From: UBA3941 sp035647175
Lineage (GTDB): Bacteria > Bacillota > Clostridia > Caldicoprobacterales > UBA3941
Assembly: GCA_035647175.1 (NCBI GenBank)
Contig: DASRNX010000193.1
Coordinates: 1-13,699 of the forward strand
Reading direction: 5' to 3'
DNA length: 13,699 nt
Shown piece after piece: positions 7,629 through 13,699 of the stretch. Position 1 is the first letter of the stretch. Each line of letters starts with the position of its first letter. The position numbers and the translations under genes were made by a program. The notes under the pieces are model-generated. The model worked only from the letters and a program-made list of their open reading frames with translations, was not told where the DNA came from and did no database searches.

Positions 7629-7657
7629 TTGCTACATTCAGGATAATAATGTATAAT
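7629..7657 (+). promoter_or_regulatory. Sigma-A promoter upstream of yajC
   Basis: TTGCTA (7629-7634) and a perfect TATAAT (7652-7657) are separated by exactly 17 bases in an AT-rich context. Initiation near 7664 would give a yajC leader of about 160 nt, long for a housekeeping gene. A second, weaker candidate (TTGGCA at 7703-7708, TATACA at 7727-7732, 18-base spacer) would give a leader of about 85 nt. Confidence 0.75.
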
Positions 7658-7782
7658 TTAAAAAGGACCAGTTATAGATAAACAATACGCAAACTAAATT
7701 TATTGGCACGACAATTGGAATGGTTTTATACAATTTCGTGTTAATAAATTTCATAGCTGGAGTTGTTTATCAACAAATATCC

Positions 7783-7827
7783 ATGAACATGATGATTAGG
7801 AAAAAGCTGTATGAAAGGAAGGGATGA
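7783..7827 (+). CDS. Possible 14-codon leader ORF overlapping yajC
   Basis: ATG at 7783 opens a short frame reading MNMMIRKKLYERKG whose TGA (7825-7827) overlaps the first yajC ATG (7824) as ATGA, a geometry typical of translational coupling. There is no good ribosome binding site in front: GGAG lies about 18 bases upstream, with only a small GTTG/CAAC hairpin between. It may simply be the purine-rich ribosome-binding region read as codons. Confidence 0.2.
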   Translation: MNMMIRKKLYERKG

Positions 7828-8144
7828 AGATGCTTCTAACACCTATTGTTAATCCACAAGAAGGTGGCCTGGGCGCTATCTTAATGAGCCTGTTACCCAT
7901 TATTTTGCTAATAGCCGTTTTCTATTTTATGATTATACGGCCGCAAAGAAAAAAGGATAAGGAAAACAGGGAAATGTTGGCTTCATTGACTGTGGGGGAC
8001 AACATCACTACCATTGGAGGGATTTGTGGCAAAATCACCTCTATAAGGGAGGACATAGTAATAGTTGAGGTAGGCGCAGACAAGGTTAAACTCGTGTTTG
8101 AACGCTGGGCCATTAGAAATGTAGATAAGATTACCGCCGATTAA
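7824..8144 (+). CDS. yajC: Preprotein translocase accessory subunit YajC
   Basis: Small single-span membrane protein that associates with SecDF and SecYEG. The 106 residues show a short periplasm-side N-terminus, one transmembrane helix at about 16-37 (GAILMSLLPIILLIAVFYFMII), the diagnostic IIRPQRKKDKE immediately after it, and a soluble domain with LTVGDNITTIGGICGKITSI (55-74). A second in-frame ATG at 7830 is also plausible, with AAGGG 6 bases upstream; the difference is two residues. Between tgt and the secDF region is its normal Firmicutes location, but here it has its own promoter and is closed by a terminator directly after the stop, so it forms a single-gene unit. Confidence 0.93.
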   Translation: MKMLLTPIVNPQEGGLGAILMSLLPIILLIAVFYFMIIRPQRKKDKENREMLASLTVGDNITTIGGICGKITSIREDIVIVEVGADKVKLVFERWAIRNVDKITAD

Positions 8145-8149
8145 AAAGG

Positions 8150-8181
8150 AGCTCGTTCTAAAAAAAGAACGGGCTTTTTTA
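8150..8181 (+). terminator. Intrinsic terminator after yajC
   Basis: AGCTCGTTC (8150-8158) pairs with GAACGGGCT (8167-8175) over 9 bp with one G-U pair, with an A/T loop, followed by a run of T to 8180. It begins only 5 bases after the yajC stop. Confidence 0.92.
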
Positions 8182-8198
8182 ATACAACCGTTCAAACC

Positions 8199-8226
8199 TT
8201 GACATCTGCTGTAATGGGAATATATA
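8199..8226 (+). promoter_or_regulatory. Promoter of the TIGR04086 membrane protein gene
   Basis: A perfect TTGACA (8199-8204) lies 16 bases before TATATA (8221-8226). It sits right behind the yajC terminator and would give a leader of about 90 nt. The -10 matches four of six positions. Confidence 0.6.
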
Positions 8227-8322
8227 GGCCGGGGATCGCATAATTTAGAATTGAAGGTCTTTCAAATAATAAAGCGGAAGTGTTAATTCAGCCATTACAA
8301 TTATTTTAAGGGGATGGATTGA

Positions 8323-8730
8323 ATGAGAAAAATGCGTAAGGCGCCCAATAAACAGCAACCCGAATCCATTAGGACGGATATTTTGGCGATACTTAAAAGC
8401 TCGATTATTGCTATAATTATCACATTGATTTGTTTTACATTCTTCGCTATAATCATCAAAGTGGCGGATTTACAGGAAACGATAATCCCGCCTGTGGTCC
8501 AGGTGATTCGCACCTTGAGCATAGCTTTTGGCGGAATGCTGGCTGCTAAATCCAGTAAAAAGGTAGGGTGGCTTAAAGGCGGTATAACCGGGGTGGTATA
8601 TGTTCTGTTAGCTTTTATTATCAGCTCCCTGTTCGGCGGTTCCATATTTATGGGCACGCTTATATTCTCTGATATACTCTTGGGGGCGATTGCCGGTGCG
8701 GTGGGCGGTATTATTGGGGTGAACATTTAA
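8323..8730 (+). CDS. TIGR04086-family (DUF3792-like) membrane protein
   Basis: A 135-residue integral membrane protein of unknown function. After a basic N-terminus (MRKMRKAPNKQQ) there are four hydrophobic segments at about residues 20-46, 53-75, 84-105 and 107-133, the last rich in glycine (LLGAIAGAVGGIIGV). I assign the family from size, topology, the basic loop SSKKVGWLKGGITG and its place between yajC and secD, where this family is commonly found in Clostridia. The ATG follows TTAAGGGG. The location next to Sec accessory genes suggests, but does not show, a link with membrane-protein export or insertion. Its transcript may run on into the structured region that follows. Confidence 0.75.
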   Translation: MRKMRKAPNKQQPESIRTDILAILKSSIIAIIITLICFTFFAIIIKVADLQETIIPPVVQVIRTLSIAFGGMLAAKSSKKVGWLKGGITGVVYVLLAFIISSLFGGSIFMGTLIFSDILLGAIAGAVGGIIGVNI

Positions 8731-8750
8731 GTTTTTCGGTCAATAAATTC

Positions 8751-8858
8751 GGGAGGCTGTTGGGAGTGTCTGTCCTACGGACGCACCCATACGGTCACGG
8801 GGCGTATTAATTCGCCATAAATCCGGCCGTACTATATGACCCACATCCGGGTGGATGC
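8751..8858 (+). ncRNA. Candidate structured RNA / leader of unknown class
   Basis: Three consecutive helices can be drawn. (a) 8761-8789: TGG/CCA, GTG/CAC and TGTCC/GGACG stack around a TAC loop with small bulges. (b) TACGGTC (8790-8796) pairs with GGCCGTA (8825-8831), extended by GG/CC after an AC bulge, enclosing a GGCG/CGCC hairpin (8801-8816) and an ATAAAT internal strand. (c) CATCC/GGATG (8844-8857). In addition CACCC (8784-8788) could pair with GGGTG (8849-8853), an alternative or long-range pairing of the kind riboswitches use. A terminator follows immediately. It could be a small RNA, the 3' end of the preceding mRNA, or a terminator-type leader. I do not recognise the class. A 14-codon frame (GTG 8766 to TAA 8808-8810, MSVLRTHPYGHGAY) with GGGAGG 9 bases upstream overlaps it. 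Confidence 0.45.
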
Positions 8859-8859
8859 T

Positions 8860-8892
8860 AAAAGGGCTAGATAATTTATTACGCCCTTTTTT
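8860..8892 (+). terminator. Intrinsic terminator after the structured element
   Basis: AAAAGGGC (8860-8867) pairs with GCCCTTTT (8883-8890) around a 15-nt AT-rich loop, and the T-run continues to 8892. It ends the upstream unit (membrane protein gene plus structured element) or acts as the expression platform of the element. Confidence 0.8.
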
Positions 8893-8960
8893 AAGCTGTA
8901 AAAAAGTCAACTGGGGTATATCATCGGATTTTCAGAAGCTTCCCAAATGCTCGTTCGCTA

Positions 8961-8989
8961 TTGACGGGAGTTCTCCAAAGTAATATAAT
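8961..8989 (+). promoter_or_regulatory. Sigma-A promoter of secDF
   Basis: TTGACG (8961-8966), a 17-base spacer and perfect TATAAT (8984-8989) form the best promoter in the window. Initiation near 8996 gives a leader of about 180 nt before secD. The spacer contains a small dyad GGAG-TT-CTCC (8967-8976), possibly chance. A second candidate, perfect TTGACA at 9081-9086 with AAAAAT at 9103-9108 (16-base spacer), lies closer to secD. Confidence 0.85.
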
Positions 8990-9177
8990 TGTTGAAGTGG
9001 GCATCATTATAGGTAATGAGAAGTTTTTTATGTGTAGGGAGATGTGGATTCTCAAAAGCGTATCTTTCCCTTATAGGTATTTGACAATGGTTTAAATATC
9101 TTAAAAATGATCATACAAATTTTCGTTCCCGGATAAGTCCCATAATAATTCAATGGATGATAGTAGGGGGATATGAT
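8990..9177 (+). other. secD leader region
   Basis: About 180 bases between the promoter and secD. A 32-codon frame (GTG 8997 to TAA, starting MGIIIGNEKFFMCREMW) and a 22-codon frame starting at an ATG within 9014-9020 (MRSFLCVGRCGFSK) are open, but neither has a credible ribosome binding site. No strong hairpin or T-run is visible. The length leaves room for regulation, but I see no specific element beyond the second promoter candidate. Confidence 0.3.
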
Positions 9178-10422
9178 ATGAAGAATAAGCGTATTTTATA
9201 TCTGGTTCTCATTTTTTCATTTATTTTAGGCATTTCACTGGTCTCCTATGTAGCGCTGAAGGGGCTATCCCTATGGGGACCCTATGAGATTCCGCCCATA
9301 GGACAACAGGTCCGTCAGGGATTGGATTTAAAAGGGGGCCTGTATGTAGTCTATGAAGCGAAGATGGAACCTGGAGAGCCGGACAAAGAGGATAAAATCT
9401 CCGGTGCCATAAGAGTTATAAGAAATAGGCTGGATAAGGAAGGACAGCATGAGGCTACCATCGCCAAGCAGGGGGAGAACCGAATTCAAGTGGAGATCCC
9501 GGGGATAAAAAACCCAAGGGAGCTTGCGGAAATTTTGGCAAAACCCGCTGTTTTAGAATTTGAGGGTCCTGAAGGTGATATTATAATCACCGGTAAGGAT
9601 ATTAAATCTGCAAAACCTGCCTATGGGGAAGGACATACTCCCGTGGTAGATTTTGAACTGCATGCAGAAGGGACTAAGAAATTTGCCGATGCGACCACCG
9701 AGTATAAGGGACAGATAATTAGAATTTTATTGGATAAGAACCCTATATCGGAGCCTAGGGTGAAAACTGCCATTGTAGGCGGAAAAGGCATTATCGACGG
9801 CATGAAGGATATAGAAGAGGCAAAGCGTTTGGCAAATCTTATCGAAAGCGGTGCCCTACCGGTAAATTTAGAGCAGGCGGAGACCCGTACCATCGGAGCT
9901 ACCTTGGGCGTCAACGCTTTATACAGGGCTATTCAAGCCGGGATTATAGGTGTAGTGGGCGTGTTGTTGTTTATGTTGATTTTTTACAGGCTTCCGGGAT
10001 TAGTGGCAGACCTCGCGCTGACGGTGTATATGTTCATCTTGATGACAGTGATCGTTTCTGCCAAAGTAACCTTAACCCTTCCGGGCATAGCGGGAATTAT
10101 TTTGTCCGTGGGTATGGCTGTGGACGCCAACGTTATTATCTTTGAGAGGATTAAGGAGGAAATCCGTTCCGGCAAAACCTTAAATTCATCGGTTGATTCA
10201 GGTTTTTCCAAGGCCTTTAGAGCCATATTGGATTCCAATATAACTACATTAATAGCTGCTGTTGTCCTGCTTTATTTTGGGACAGGCCCTATACAGGGGT
10301 TTGCTAAAACGCTCATAATAGGTATTTTAGCCAGCATGTTCACGGCTATTTCCTTTACGCGTTTTATTTTGAAGCTGGTTATGGGGCTGAACATAAAGAA
10401 CAAATGGCTCTATGGTGCATAA
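9178..10422 (+). CDS. secD: Protein translocase subunit SecD
   Basis: Membrane subunit that, with SecF, uses the proton-motive force to complete Sec-dependent export. I chose ATG 9178 because AGGGGG lies 8 bases upstream; ATG 9157 adds seven residues and has no site. The 414-residue protein has an N-terminal helix (about 7-29), the family motif RQGLDLKGGLYVVYEA (46-61), an extracytoplasmic region with a ferredoxin-like domain (HEATIAKQGENRIQVEIPGI, 91-110) and head, then five helices from about 252 to 402. TLPGIAGIILSVGMAVDANVIIFERIKEE (300-328) carries Asp316, the position of the proton-relay Asp, and GTGPIQGFAKTLIIGI (368-383) completes the conserved block. secF starts 13 bases after the stop. 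Confidence 0.97.
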   Translation: MKNKRILYLVLIFSFILGISLVSYVALKGLSLWGPYEIPPIGQQVRQGLDLKGGLYVVYEAKMEPGEPDKEDKISGAIRVIRNRLDKEGQHEATIAKQGENRIQVEIPGIKNPRELAEILAKPAVLEFEGPEGDIIITGKDIKSAKPAYGEGHTPVVDFELHAEGTKKFADATTEYKGQIIRILLDKNPISEPRVKTAIVGGKGIIDGMKDIEEAKRLANLIESGALPVNLEQAETRTIGATLGVNALYRAIQAGIIGVVGVLLFMLIFYRLPGLVADLALTVYMFILMTVIVSAKVTLTLPGIAGIILSVGMAVDANVIIFERIKEEIRSGKTLNSSVDSGFSKAFRAILDSNITTLIAAVVLLYFGTGPIQGFAKTLIIGILASMFTAISFTRFILKLVMGLNIKNKWLYGA

Positions 10423-10435
10423 GGGAGGAAAAATT

Positions 10436-11326
10436 ATGAAATTTCATGTTGTAAAACATATAAAGCTATGGATAGCCATTCCCCTGGCAATAATCCTGAT
10501 CGGATTCGGGTTAATGGCCTTTAGGGGCTTCAATCTGGGAATAGATTTTATAGGCGGAAGTGTTATCCATGCCGGCATGGACACGGATTATGACGTAAAT
10601 GATGTACGGGATATCATAAATAAATTGGGGATCAACGCTGATATCGTAAGTGCCGGCCAAAATAATCAGGATATTATAATCAGGTTAAGGTATATGGAGG
10701 GCCAGCAGGAGATTCACGATAAAATAATTGCAGGGCTTCAGGAGAGATACAATTTAGATGAGGAGAAATTCATCATAGAGTTTGTCGGCCCCACCATGGG
10801 TAGGGAATTAATCCGAGATGCGGTCACATCCGTCCTGATAGCCAGTGGGCTGATCCTTGTATATATATGGATTAGATTTGAATTGAAATCCGGCTTTGCT
10901 GCTATAATCGCGCTGATTCATGATATATTGGTTATGATAGCGGTAACGTCCATTGTGGGAATACAGGTCAATAGCTCCTTTATTGCGGCAATACTAACTA
11001 TTCTCGGATATTCCATAAACGATACCATCGTTATTTTTGACAGGGTCAGAGAGAATGCCAAGCGCCTGGGAAGGAAGATGGATATGCAAGAGATAGTGGA
11101 CCAGAGCATCAACGATAGCATTATCAGGACCCTCAACACCTCCCTGACCACAATATTTGCCGTCGCTGCTCTCTATATTCTTGGAGTTGAATCCATAAGG
11201 GATTTTACACTTCCTATTTTGGTAGGCCTTATTTCCGGGACCTACTCGTCAATATTTATAGCCAGTCCCATCTGGGCGGTCTGGGACAAAGGACCGGGTC
11301 ATCGTAGGACGGCAACGGCAAAATAG
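10436..11326 (+). CDS. secF: Protein translocase subunit SecF
   Basis: Partner of SecD in the export-driving complex. ATG 10436 follows AAGGGAGG at ideal spacing; an in-frame ATG at 10412 overlaps the end of secD and lacks such a site. The 296-residue protein has a first helix (about 11-30), FNLGIDFIGGSVI (32-44), a short external domain, VEFVGPTMGREL-type motif (115-125), and five helices from about 127 to 283 with IIALIHDILVMIAV (157-170) and ILGYSINDTIVIFDRVREN (189-207), both typical of SecF. Bacilli usually carry a fused SecDF; separate genes agree with Clostridia. A terminator follows 8 bases after the stop. Confidence 0.97.
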   Translation: MKFHVVKHIKLWIAIPLAIILIGFGLMAFRGFNLGIDFIGGSVIHAGMDTDYDVNDVRDIINKLGINADIVSAGQNNQDIIIRLRYMEGQQEIHDKIIAGLQERYNLDEEKFIIEFVGPTMGRELIRDAVTSVLIASGLILVYIWIRFELKSGFAAIIALIHDILVMIAVTSIVGIQVNSSFIAAILTILGYSINDTIVIFDRVRENAKRLGRKMDMQEIVDQSINDSIIRTLNTSLTTIFAVAALYILGVESIRDFTLPILVGLISGTYSSIFIASPIWAVWDKGPGHRRTATAK

Positions 11327-11334
11327 TTTGAGTG

Positions 11335-11360
11335 TAAAAGCTTCCACTTGGAAGCTTTTA
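11335..11360. terminator. Intrinsic terminator between secF and recJ
   Basis: TAAAAGCTTCC (11335-11345) and GGAAGCTTTTA (11350-11360) form a perfect 11-bp hairpin with an ACTT loop, followed by ATTTTATT. Because both flanks are A/T rich it could work in either direction. It ends the secDF unit. Confidence 0.93.
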
Positions 11361-11388
11361 ATTTTATTACGGGTTAAAGGTGGAGTTT

Positions 11389-13699
11389 ATGGCTATTTTA
11401 GAACTGATAAAATCCCCGCTGGAGCAGACAGACAGGGCAATTCATCGCCTGCAAAGAGCGTTGGATATATCCAAAGTAACCTCTAGGGTATTGGTTAACC
11501 GGGGAATTTATGACGAAGAGCACGCAAAAATATTTCTAAATCCTAATTTGGAACAATTATTCGACCCATTTGAACTATGCGATATGGACAAGGCAGTCCA
11601 TAGGATAAATGAGGCAGCAGACAAAAGGGAACATATTACTATCTTTGGGGACTATGATGTAGATGGAATAACCAGCTCTGCTATCCTGTATGATTTGCTG
11701 ACGGATCTGGGATGTAAGGTGGATGTCTACATTCCAAATCGGCATCGAGAAGGGTATGGAGTCAATTTAGAGGCAATAGGCGCAATCTGCAATAAGGGTT
11801 CAACTCTAATGATCACCGTCGATTGCGGTATAACCTCCGTCGATGAAGTCGAGTTTGCTGGTAACAAGGGCATGGACGTTATTATTACGGATCACCACCA
11901 GTGCGGGCCTATCCTTCCTGAGGCCATTGCCATAATCAACCCGTCCCGAAATCCAAACCTTCACGAAAAGCATCCCCTGGCAGGGGTAGGGGTAGTAGGC
12001 AAACTGGTGCAGGCCATAGGCGGACAATCATATCTCAAGAGGTATTTAGATCTTATAGCCCTCGGCACTGTGGCTGACGTTGTCCCGGTAATCGGGGATA
12101 ACAGGGTGTTTGTAGCAGAAGGTCTTATCAAAATGAACAGGGATCCGTGTATAGGGATCGAGGCCCTTATGAGCATTTCAGGACTTGGAGACAAGGATAT
12201 AAATACGGGGAGAATTGCATTCGGTTTGGCACCCAGATTAAATGCGGCCGGTAGGATAGATGACCCTTTGGCGGGATATAGACTTCTCAGTGCCAAGAGA
12301 TTATCCGATGCGATCCCCATAGCCAGACTTTTAGAAGAGCAAAACAGACAAAGACAGGCTATGGAAGCACAAATTATACAGGATGCGCAGGAGATGATGG
12401 AAACCCAGGTAGATCTAGGTAGTGATAAAATAATAGTATTGGGTAAGGAAGGCTGGAATTCCGGAGTTATAGGGATCGCTGCATCCAAGATTGTGGAAAA
12501 ATACTGTAGGCCTTGTATACTTATTGCAATCAAAGACGGTTTAGGGGTTGGATCAGCCAGGGGGATTGGTGGGTTTAGCATATATGATGCTATTGATTCA
12601 TGTTCGCACCTGCTTAAAAAATTTGGCGGCCACCATCAGGCTGCAGGTATTTCTTTGGCTGAGGGGAAAATACCCGATTTGCGGAGTGGACTCTTAGAGT
12701 ATTGTGATAAAGCAATTCGGGATGATATGCTGATACCGAGACATAAATACGATGCGGAATTGGGCCCTGAAGACATCAGTTACAGCCTGATAGATGAGCT
12801 CCAGGCGTTGCAACCTTTTGGTATAGGGAACCCTTCGCCGACATTTTTAGTACCGGAGGCATATCTGGCAGAGTATGCACGGGTGGGGGGACAAGGCAAT
12901 CATCTTAAAGTGTCTGTTGATTTGGGGAAAAGACTTTGGGACGGAATTGCTTTTGGAATGGGTGAGCGCTCCGAATTTCTATCGACCGTTAATAAGGTGT
13001 CAATTGTTACGGGATTGGATAGGAATGAGTGGAGGGGAGTCAGCAAAATTCAATTTAATATAAAGCATATGGATATGGTATTGGAGTGCCGTAACGATTG
13101 GACAAACTTTCTGGCTTTCTTTCATTTGAAATTTTTTGATGCATTTTTCCGTGATTTTATGTATAATAAACATTGTAATTATGCTATTTTTCCCCAACAA
13201 CCGGGAATGGCATCGCGAAAGACCATAGAAGAGGTCTTTTCGGAATTAAAACAGAATAGAATGGGAAATTTGATCCTGATTAATTCTTTATGGATTAGTC
13301 AGGAGCTTATAGGGCTTATTTTAGATAGCCCTCTTTTGGATAGGATAGAATACAGCTATGGTCAATCCTATAATTGGGATGGTATTGGGGTAAACAGGTT
13401 GGTCTTTGCCCCAATATACAGCGAATTGGATTTTTCCGGCTATAGGAATGTTTACCTTTTTGAGGGTGAAATTTCTTGCTGTCTTATTGATCCAAATGAT
13501 ATTAACAGTGAAATATACACCATAGCCGGCGAACTGGGGCGGGCTGACCAAGACTCCCGGCTACGGGAAGAATACTTGGTGGAGCACAGAGATTTTGCTT
13601 TATTTTACAGGTGGATACGTTCCCTTTCCCCCGGACGCAATATTTGGCGGGATTGGTTGGAATTGGTGAATAGCTATAGAGAATTGGATCCTTGTATAA
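11389..13699 (+). CDS. recJ: Single-stranded-DNA-specific exonuclease RecJ (3' end cut by window)
   Basis: 5'-3' exonuclease on single-stranded DNA in recombination and repair. The frame from ATG 11389 (AAAGGTGGAG upstream) stays open to the window end, about 770 codons; B. subtilis RecJ is about 786, so little is missing. DHH-superfamily motifs: DYDVDG (88-93), TVDCGI (143-148), TDHHQCG (167-173) with Asp168-His169-His170, and ALGTVADVVP (224-233) with Asp230. A DHHA1 domain follows with KKFGGHHQAAG (410-420), then LQPFGIGNPSPTF and an OB-fold-like region (about 470-570). The rest is the poorly conserved C-terminal extension of Firmicutes RecJ proteins. No promoter is visible in the 28 bases after the secF terminator, so expression may depend on read-through. 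Position after secDF agrees with Firmicutes synteny. Confidence 0.96.
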   Translation, partial: MAILELIKSPLEQTDRAIHRLQRALDISKVTSRVLVNRGIYDEEHAKIFLNPNLEQLFDPFELCDMDKAVHRINEAADKREHITIFGDYDVDGITSSAILYDLLTDLGCKVDVYIPNRHREGYGVNLEAIGAICNKGSTLMITVDCGITSVDEVEFAGNKGMDVIITDHHQCGPILPEAIAIINPSRNPNLHEKHPLAGVGVVGKLVQAIGGQSYLKRYLDLIALGTVADVVPVIGDNRVFVAEGLIKMNRDPCIGIEALMSISGLGDKDINTGRIAFGLAPRLNAAGRIDDPLAGYRLLSAKRLSDAIPIARLLEEQNRQRQAMEAQIIQDAQEMMETQVDLGSDKIIVLGKEGWNSGVIGIAASKIVEKYCRPCILIAIKDGLGVGSARGIGGFSIYDAIDSCSHLLKKFGGHHQAAGISLAEGKIPDLRSGLLEYCDKAIRDDMLIPRHKYDAELGPEDISYSLIDELQALQPFGIGNPSPTFLVPEAYLAEYARVGGQGNHLKVSVDLGKRLWDGIAFGMGERSEFLSTVNKVSIVTGLDRNEWRGVSKIQFNIKHMDMVLECRNDWTNFLAFFHLKFFDAFFRDFMYNKHCNYAIFPQQPGMASRKTIEEVFSELKQNRMGNLILINSLWISQELIGLILDSPLLDRIEYSYGQSYNWDGIGVNRLVFAPIYSELDFSGYRNVYLFEGEISCCLIDPNDINSEIYTIAGELGRADQDSRLREEYLVEHRDFALFYRWIRSLSPGRNIWRDWLELVNSYRELDPCI

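Noticed and set aside
8301..8726. 141-codon minus-strand frame over the TIGR04086 gene
   Set aside because: Mirror of the hydrophobic plus-strand gene, which has a promoter and ribosome binding site; the antisense frame has neither.
8801..8842. Resemblance to a fluoride (crcB) riboswitch: GGCG...TTCGCCATAAA and then ATGACCC
   Set aside because: The spacing of the first hairpin and the ATAAA match well, but the loop cannot form the required pseudoknot with the downstream strand, the third helix is not as in that class, and no fluoride exporter gene follows. Probably coincidence.
11961..12581. 206-codon open frame on the minus strand
   Set aside because: It lies entirely within recJ, antisense to conserved DHH and DHHA1 motifs, with no ribosome binding site or recognisable protein; a shadow frame.

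Overview
The window looks like a chromosomal housekeeping segment from a spore-forming member of the Clostridia (Firmicutes). The gene order bofC ... ruvA-ruvB-queA-tgt-yajC ... secD-secF-recJ follows the conserved Firmicutes order (in Bacillus subtilis bofC, ruvAB, queA, tgt and the yajC homologue are neighbours, and secDF precedes recJ). A BofC-like protein points to sporulation. A TIGR04086-family membrane protein beside yajC, and secD and secF as two genes, are typical of Clostridia. Ribosome binding sites are strong AGGAGG types, and AGG (Arg) and ATA (Ile) codons are frequent. I cannot name the genus. All recognised genes lie on the + strand; I saw no mobile element, CRISPR array, tRNA or rRNA.

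Layout. (1) 36-650: BofC-like membrane-anchored protein, closed by a terminator (667-697). (2) 701-2862: proBA for proline synthesis, with its own near-consensus sigma-A promoter and a glutamate kinase lacking the PUA domain. (3) 2946-5236: ruvC, ruvA and ruvB, the complete Holliday-junction branch-migration and resolution set. (4) 5332-7563: queA and tgt, two steps of queuosine tRNA modification. (5) 7629-8181: an excellent promoter, a leader of about 160 nt, yajC and a terminator. (6) 8199-8730: promoter and the four-helix TIGR04086 membrane protein. (7) 8731-9177: 447 bases without a recognised gene. They hold a compact, strongly structured element (about 8751-8858), an intrinsic terminator (8860-8892), and then a near-perfect promoter (8961-8989) driving secD through a leader of about 180 nt. 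(8) 9178-11326: secD and secF, ending in a perfect 11-bp terminator hairpin. (9) 11389-end: recJ, open at the window edge but about 770 codons long, so nearly complete.

Functionally the window joins recombination and repair (ruvABC, recJ), tRNA modification (queA, tgt), the Sec accessory complex (yajC, secD, secF), proline synthesis (proBA) and a sporulation-associated protein (bofC-like).

The least explained part is 8731-9177. In many Clostridia the SCIFF peptide and its radical SAM maturase (scfA/scfB) lie between the TIGR04086 gene and secD. Here neither is present, and the interval instead carries a probable structured RNA or leader that I could not match to a known family. Other points are the tgt start (a perfect Shine-Dalgarno overlaps a GTG but is ideally spaced for an ATA codon), an Ile in place of the usual Glu in the Tgt active-site FDEC motif, and a 14-codon ORF whose stop overlaps the yajC start.
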